From the NCBI RefSeq assembly GCF_002082565.1, contig NZ_CP020562.1, forward strand, positions 1,922,001-1,986,000: a stretch of DNA of 64,000 nt, read 5' to 3'. The DNA is from Halomonas sp. GT (lineage in GTDB: Bacteria; Pseudomonadota; Gammaproteobacteria; Pseudomonadales; Halomonadaceae). This document shows positions 60,208 through 64,000 of this stretch, one piece after another. The notes under the pieces were generated by a model, which made no database searches, was not told where the DNA came from, and saw only the letters and a list, made by a program, of their open reading frames with translations. Numbering within the stretch: position 1 is the first letter of the stretch; each line of letters starts with the position of its first letter. Made by a program: the position numbers and the translations under genes.

Positions 60208-60404
60208 CAGGAAACCTTTATACCGAGGTTTAACTTCTCGACCGCTTTTATAAGCGCTTCACGCTTAGCTCGCCCTTCTACTTCTGCTCCGTGGCGCCCT
60301 ACCTCAGCACTATCGACGCCATCCAGCATCATCAGCGCCGTGGTAATCTTATTCACCTGATCTACTGTTGTGACACCTTGGAACGTTAATGATTGATATG
60401 CCAT
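60207..60404 (-). CDS. HMA-like small protein without the CxxC metal site
   Basis: A 65-residue protein with the length and pattern of a heavy-metal-associated ferredoxin-like domain (SLTFQGVTTVDQVNKITTAL, then DGVDSAEVG, ending LGIKVS). The usual GMTCxxC is replaced by GVTTVDQ, so it has no cysteine at all and should not carry copper by the usual means. It is tightly coupled to the OsmC-like gene (one-base overlap). The role is unknown. Confidence 0.75.
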   Translation of the reverse strand: MAYQSLTFQGVTTVDQVNKITTALMMLDGVDSAEVGRHGAEVEGRAKREALIKAVEKLNLGIKVS

Positions 60405-60581
60405 TCATTGCCCTTTTCTACGCTGAATTGAAGTGAGTACGCTATTGAAAACTATGCAAAACTGATACAGGCAAAGAAGTCTAGCACGCGCCAGAGCCCT
60501 TGCAATCTACCCGCAGTGCCCGCACCTTTGACACAAATGCGATTACGTTACGTTTACCCTGTCTTCCCTTATGGAGTCTAT

Positions 60582-61550
60582 ATGGCGACTGTCTCTTCGT
60601 TACTCAAGATGAATGGCTGCGTCCGTTTGCCTCACCTCGCCGCCTTAGATGTCAAAGGTGCAGATGCTGAGAAATTCCTGCAAGGGCAAACAAGCGCACA
60701 AGTTAGTTTAGCCAATGGCTTTTTTGCGCCTCTTACCTGCTTTTGCACACCAAAGGGAAGAATGCTGGCCAATGCTCAATTACTGAAAATCAGCAACGAC
60801 CATTATAGGCTACTGTTGAGCACCTCATTGATCGATATGCTCGCCAGTCATTTAGCCAAATTTGCCGCTTTTTATCGCGTCGAATTGCAGGCTAAGTCAT
60901 CGATGCTAATCGTAGGCGCCAGCGAAAGTGCCAACAAGGTTGCTCAAGCGTTTGGTTTAGCGCTTCCTGATCAACCTTATACCCATCACAGCAATAACCA
61001 AGCGACAGCCCTATGCCAGCCAGATCACGGGCGTTGGCTAATCAGTATAGAAAATTCTGCTGAACAGAATGCCATTGAAATAAATGATGATGAAGATGCG
61101 TTTAATACGTGGCAATTAGCAGATATCCGCAGTGGTTTGGCTTGGTTAACAGCCCCACAGCAAGATCACTTCCTCCCACAAATGTTGAACTGGGAAGCGC
61201 TGGGGGGAATTAGCTTTAAAAAAGGTTGCTATACAGGACAAGAAGTCGTCGCACGGGCGCATTTCCGGGGCCAAGTGAAAAAACGCTTAGTGCGCGTTAC
61301 TGCCAGTGTTAACAGCTTACCCCAGGTCGGTGACACGCTAGTGGATGGGCAGGATAAAACCGTAGGTGAAATCGTTAGCAGCGCATTTAGTGGCGACCAG
61401 CAAATTGAGATGCTCGCCGTTGCAAATACTAAAGCGATTGAAGCGCTCTCGCCCCTTTATTGGCAAGGACATCCGATAGCTCTCTGCGACCTGCCCTATA
61501 CCGTTGAGCGCCTGGATCCTGAACAGCTGTCCAGCAGCCTAACTGGCTAA
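60582..61550 (+). CDS. ygfZ: folate-binding YgfZ/GcvT-like Fe-S repair protein
   Basis: Folate-dependent protein needed for activity of some Fe-S enzymes such as MiaB. The signature KKGCYTGQEVVARAHFRG with Cys216 is present. The length of 322 residues fits. Start 60582 has GGAG five bases upstream; the reading from 60516 is longer than the family. Together with nfuA and sufE it is one of three Fe-S-related genes in the window, though not linked. Confidence 0.92.
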   Translation: MATVSSLLKMNGCVRLPHLAALDVKGADAEKFLQGQTSAQVSLANGFFAPLTCFCTPKGRMLANAQLLKISNDHYRLLLSTSLIDMLASHLAKFAAFYRVELQAKSSMLIVGASESANKVAQAFGLALPDQPYTHHSNNQATALCQPDHGRWLISIENSAEQNAIEINDDEDAFNTWQLADIRSGLAWLTAPQQDHFLPQMLNWEALGGISFKKGCYTGQEVVARAHFRGQVKKRLVRVTASVNSLPQVGDTLVDGQDKTVGEIVSSAFSGDQQIEMLAVANTKAIEALSPLYWQGHPIALCDLPYTVERLDPEQLSSSLTG

Positions 61551-62332
61551 CGGGCGTTGAAATGTGGCAGCTGAAATAACCGAATAGCATTTGCACTGCT
61601 TAGTGCCGCTATTGTTTCAAATGACTGATGCCGGAGTGCTGCCACCACGCCAGCTACCTTTGCCACCCTGCATGGTTCATTACGTTGCCCCTGATAGCCG
61701 CTAAGCGGCATATCGGGGCTGTCAGTCTCTAACACAAAGCCATCGTCAGGTAAGCGTGACACCACGTTACGAAGTCTTAGTGCCCGCTCGTAGGTAATCG
61801 CCCCTCCCAACCCCAAGGTATAGCCTAGATCGAGAAACTTAGCGGCCTGCTCATAAGAGCCTGAAAAAGCATGGATAAGCCCACCATTGGGAAGCGCCAG
61901 CTGGCGTAGGCGTTTACTTACTTGATCATTCGCTTTTACGCAGTGCACCACAACAGGTAAAGCGAACTGTTTTGCTAAACCTAGCTGCGCATCGAAAAAG
62001 GCCCACTGTTTATCTAGCGACTCCGTAAAACGGCCATCGATACCGCACTCACCTACTGCCACAACGCGTTTTTCGGCCTTCTGTTCGGCGAAAAGCTGCT
62101 CCAAGGCGACTAAATCTTGGTTAGTGTGTTCATCAATGAAGTAAGGGTGAAGACCAACACAACTACTTACCTCCTTACGCGCACTAAGCGCCAGCACATT
62201 AGGCCATAAGGAACGCGTCGTTGCTGGCACTACAAAGTGTTCGACACCCACCGCCTTGGCATTTTCGATGACCGCATCGCGATCATCTTCAAACGCCTCA
62301 AAATCCAGGTGGCAGTGGGCATCAATCAACAT
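61547..62332 (-). CDS. TatD family metal-dependent hydrolase
   Basis: TIM-barrel hydrolase, DNase-like. Metal ligands are His6 and His8 (DAHCHLDFEAF), Glu in VGECGIDGR, His in VVHCVKAND, His in LIHAFSGSYEQA, and Asp in LETDSPDMPL. The 261-residue length fits. No Shine-Dalgarno precedes its ATG; instead a 17-bp tandem duplication copies the start region. It lies 33 bases after prfC on the same strand. The start converges on ygfZ at its 3' end with a four-base overlap. Confidence 0.9.
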   Translation of the reverse strand: MLIDAHCHLDFEAFEDDRDAVIENAKAVGVEHFVVPATTRSLWPNVLALSARKEVSSCVGLHPYFIDEHTNQDLVALEQLFAEQKAEKRVVAVGECGIDGRFTESLDKQWAFFDAQLGLAKQFALPVVVHCVKANDQVSKRLRQLALPNGGLIHAFSGSYEQAAKFLDLGYTLGLGGAITYERALRLRNVVSRLPDDGFVLETDSPDMPLSGYQGQRNEPCRVAKVAGVVAALRHQSFETIAALSSANAIRLFQLPHFNAR

Positions 62333-62357
62333 AGCAAGGAAATCAACATAGCAAGGA
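62324..62357 (-). repeat. 17-bp tandem duplication at the tatD start codon
   Basis: AATCAACATAGCAAGGA occurs twice with no gap (62324-62340, 62341-62357). On the minus strand each copy holds an ATG: the downstream one opens tatD, the upstream one (62349) starts a seven-codon ORF whose TGA overlaps the tatD ATG region. Confidence 0.9.
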
Positions 62358-62365
62358 TGGCTCGA

Positions 62366-63955
62366 TCAGTGCTCACGAGTGGGCTGGAAGCGAATATCCG
62401 GCCAACGCTCTTGGGTCATCTGCAGGTTGACCCGCGTTGGTGCGATATAGGTCAGGTAGCCGCCACCATCGATAGCAAGGTTGGAACTCGCTTTACGCTT
62501 AAACTCTTCCAACATCTTAGCGTCTTCGCAATAGACCCAGCGTGCGGTTTGTACATTGACCCCTTCATATAGACAGTCAACTTTGTATTCCTCCTTTAAG
62601 CGGTGGGCAACAACGTCAAACTGCAGCGTACCGACAGCACCAAGAATCAGGTCGTTGTTATCCATCGGCATAAAGACCTGCGTAGCGCCCTCTTCAGAGA
62701 GCTGCTGGAGCCCTTTTTGCAGCGCTTTCATTTTTAACGGATCTTTTAAACGAACACGCTTGAACAACTCTGGCGCAAAGTGAGGAATGCCGGTAAAACG
62801 CATATCTTCACCAACGGTGAAAGTATCACCAATCTGAATCGTGCCGTGATTGTGCAGGCCAATAATATCGCCTGGCCAGGCTTCCTCTACCTGAGAACGG
62901 TCTGACGCCATAAACGTTAGGGCATCGGCAATTTTCACATCCTTGCCTATCCGCACGTGGCGCATCTTCATATTCTTTTCGTACTTACCGGAACAGACAC
63001 GCAAAAAGGCAATACGGTCACGATGGTTCGGATCCATATTCGCCTGAATTTTAAAAACGAACCCAGTAAAGCGATCATCTTGGGCGGTTACTTCGCGGAT
63101 ATCTGTCTCGCGAGGCTGGGGTGGTGGCGCGTACTCAACAAACCCATCCATCATTTCTCGTACGCCAAAGTTACCCATTGCGGTACCAAAGTACACGGGC
63201 GACAGCTCACCACGGCGATAGGCATCAAGATCAAACTCATGGGAAGCACCGCGAACCAACTCAACTTCCATGCGTAACTCTTCCGCCTGCTCTTCGCCCA
63301 GTACAGCGTCAACTTCTGGGTTATCTAAGCCCTCTATACGCTTGTCGTCTGGAATACGGCTGCCTTGCCCCTGGGTATACAGATGAATGACATCATTATA
63401 GAGGTGATACACGCCCTTAAAGTGCCGCCCCATGCCAATCGGCCATGTCATCGGCGCACACTGGATGTTTAGTACGGTCTCTACCTCATCCATGACTTCG
63501 ATGGGGTCGCGGATATCGCGGTCCATCTTGTTGATGAACGTTAAAATGGGTGTCGTGCGCAAACGACAGACTTCCATCAGTTTGATGGTTCGATCCTCAA
63601 CGCCTTTCGCGCCATCAATTACCATTAACGCAGAATCCACCGCAGTTAACGTACGGTAAGTATCTTCGGAAAAGTCTTCGTGCCCTGGCGTATCCAGCAA
63701 GTTCACGATACGCCCACCATAAGGGAACTGCATCACAGACGTCGTGACCGATATCCCGCGCTCTTGCTCCATCTTCATCCAGTCTGATGTGGCATGGCGA
63801 TCATTACGCTTGCTCTTAACAGAGCCTGCTAACTGAATAGCATTTCCGAATAACAGCATTTTTTCGGTAATGGTGGTTTTACCAGCGTCGGGGTGCGAAA
63901 TAATCGCAAACGTACGGCGTAGTTCTGCTTCGCGCGCTAATTTGGCGTCAGACAT
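62366..63955 (-). CDS. prfC: peptide chain release factor 3
   Basis: Translational GTPase that releases RF1/RF2 from the ribosome. G1 [13 protein letters not shown] (20-32), G3 [13 protein letters not shown]4 NKMDRD, and the RF3 C-terminal half with [19 protein letters not shown] (NMDPNHRDR) are all present. The 529-residue length equals E. coli RF3. AGAGAACTCC precedes the ATG. The upstream region runs off the window. Confidence 0.97.
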   Translation of the reverse strand: MSDAKLAREAELRRTFAIISHPDAGKTTITEKMLLFGNAIQLAGSVKSKRNDRHATSDWMKMEQERGISVTTSVMQFPYGGRIVNLLDTPGHEDFSEDTYRTLTAVDSALMVIDGAKGVEDRTIKLMEVCRLRTTPILTFINKMDRDIRDPIEVMDEVETVLNIQCAPMTWPIGMGRHFKGVYHLYNDVIHLYTQGQGSRIPDDKRIEGLDNPEVDAVLGEEQAEELRMEVELVRGASHEFDLDAYRRGELSPVYFGTAMGNFGVREMMDGFVEYAPPPQPRETDIREVTAQDDRFTGFVFKIQANMDPNHRDRIAFLRVCSGKYEKNMKMRHVRIGKDVKIADALTFMASDRSQVEEAWPGDIIGLHNHGTIQIGDTFTVGEDMRFTGIPHFAPELFKRVRLKDPLKMKALQKGLQQLSEEGATQVFMPMDNNDLILGAVGTLQFDVVAHRLKEEYKVDCLYEGVNVQTARWVYCEDAKMLEEFKRKASSNLAIDGGGYLTYIAPTRVNLQMTQERWPDIRFQPTREH

Positions 63956-64000
63956 GGAGTTCTCTAAAAAAGGTACAACGTTATGACTGGGGTGGCGCCT

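Noticed and set aside
60528..60556. TTGACA upstream of ygfZ as a full promoter
   Set aside because: A perfect -35-like hexamer is present, but no acceptable -10 lies 16-18 bases downstream, so no promoter is called.

Overview
The window looks like the chromosome of a halophilic gammaproteobacterium of the Halomonas/Vreelandella type. The main evidence is a complete ectoine operon (ectABC) with closely Halomonas-like proteins. Supporting signs are a gammaproteobacterial Tol-Pal and ruv cluster, a ubiG-mupP pair beside a yciK-type reductase as in Pseudomonas, and moderate GC with dense coding. Nearly everything is core or housekeeping. I see no rRNA, tRNA, CRISPR array, insertion sequence or prophage. 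No stretch longer than 300 bases lacks a gene.

Layout. 1-8.8 kb: the 3' part of a Pat-type acetyltransferase, pdxH, a cytochrome b561, a DUF2069/WrbA pair, a cyclotransferase-like protein, an Smr protein, a sulfite reductase with its DUF934 partner, and a MATE exporter joined to metH. 8.8-16.4 kb: metH, nfuA, a divergent KfrA-like/tyrosine recombinase pair with a repeat-rich AT-rich intergenic region, and sufE. 16.4-21.1 kb: one leftward gene train holding a retropepsin-like lipoprotein, an inactive-transglutaminase 7TM protein, an ATP-grasp ligase, zur, hisI and yidD. 21.3-26.8 kb: a DUF3833 lipoprotein, ectC-ectB-ectA, glutathione reductase and a beta carbonic anhydrase. 26.9-36.2 kb: a leftward train of a UDP-glucose dehydrogenase-like protein, a coiled-coil membrane protein, tamA, tamB, msrA and a cytochrome c556-like protein. 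36.3-38.6 kb: ubiG-mupP and a yciK-type reductase. 38.6-48.9 kb: fmdB, aspS, ruvC, ruvA, ruvB, ybgC, tolQ, tolR, tolA, tolB, pal and cpoB, all leftward. 49-64 kb: hydroxyacid dehydrogenase, acylphosphatase, YihY, NMNAT-Nudix, HypT-like regulator, cardiolipin synthase, class I fumarase, nei, uvrB, OsmC with an HMA-like protein, ygfZ, tatD and prfC.

How it works together. Several blocks concern the cell envelope: Tol-Pal keeps the outer membrane tethered and constricting, TamAB serves outer-membrane assembly, and YidD and the ATP-grasp/7TM/retropepsin trio act at the inner membrane or periplasm. NfuA, SufE and YgfZ form a scattered iron-sulfur theme. Nei, UvrB and RuvABC cover DNA repair. Ectoine, OsmC, MsrA and glutathione reductase cover osmotic and oxidative stress.

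The least explained parts are the recombinase/KfrA pair with its operator-like repeats, the ATP-grasp/7TM/retropepsin trio joined to zur-hisI-yidD, the dehydrogenase homologue that lacks its catalytic cysteine beside tamAB, and the 14-copy 30-bp minisatellite inside tolA.
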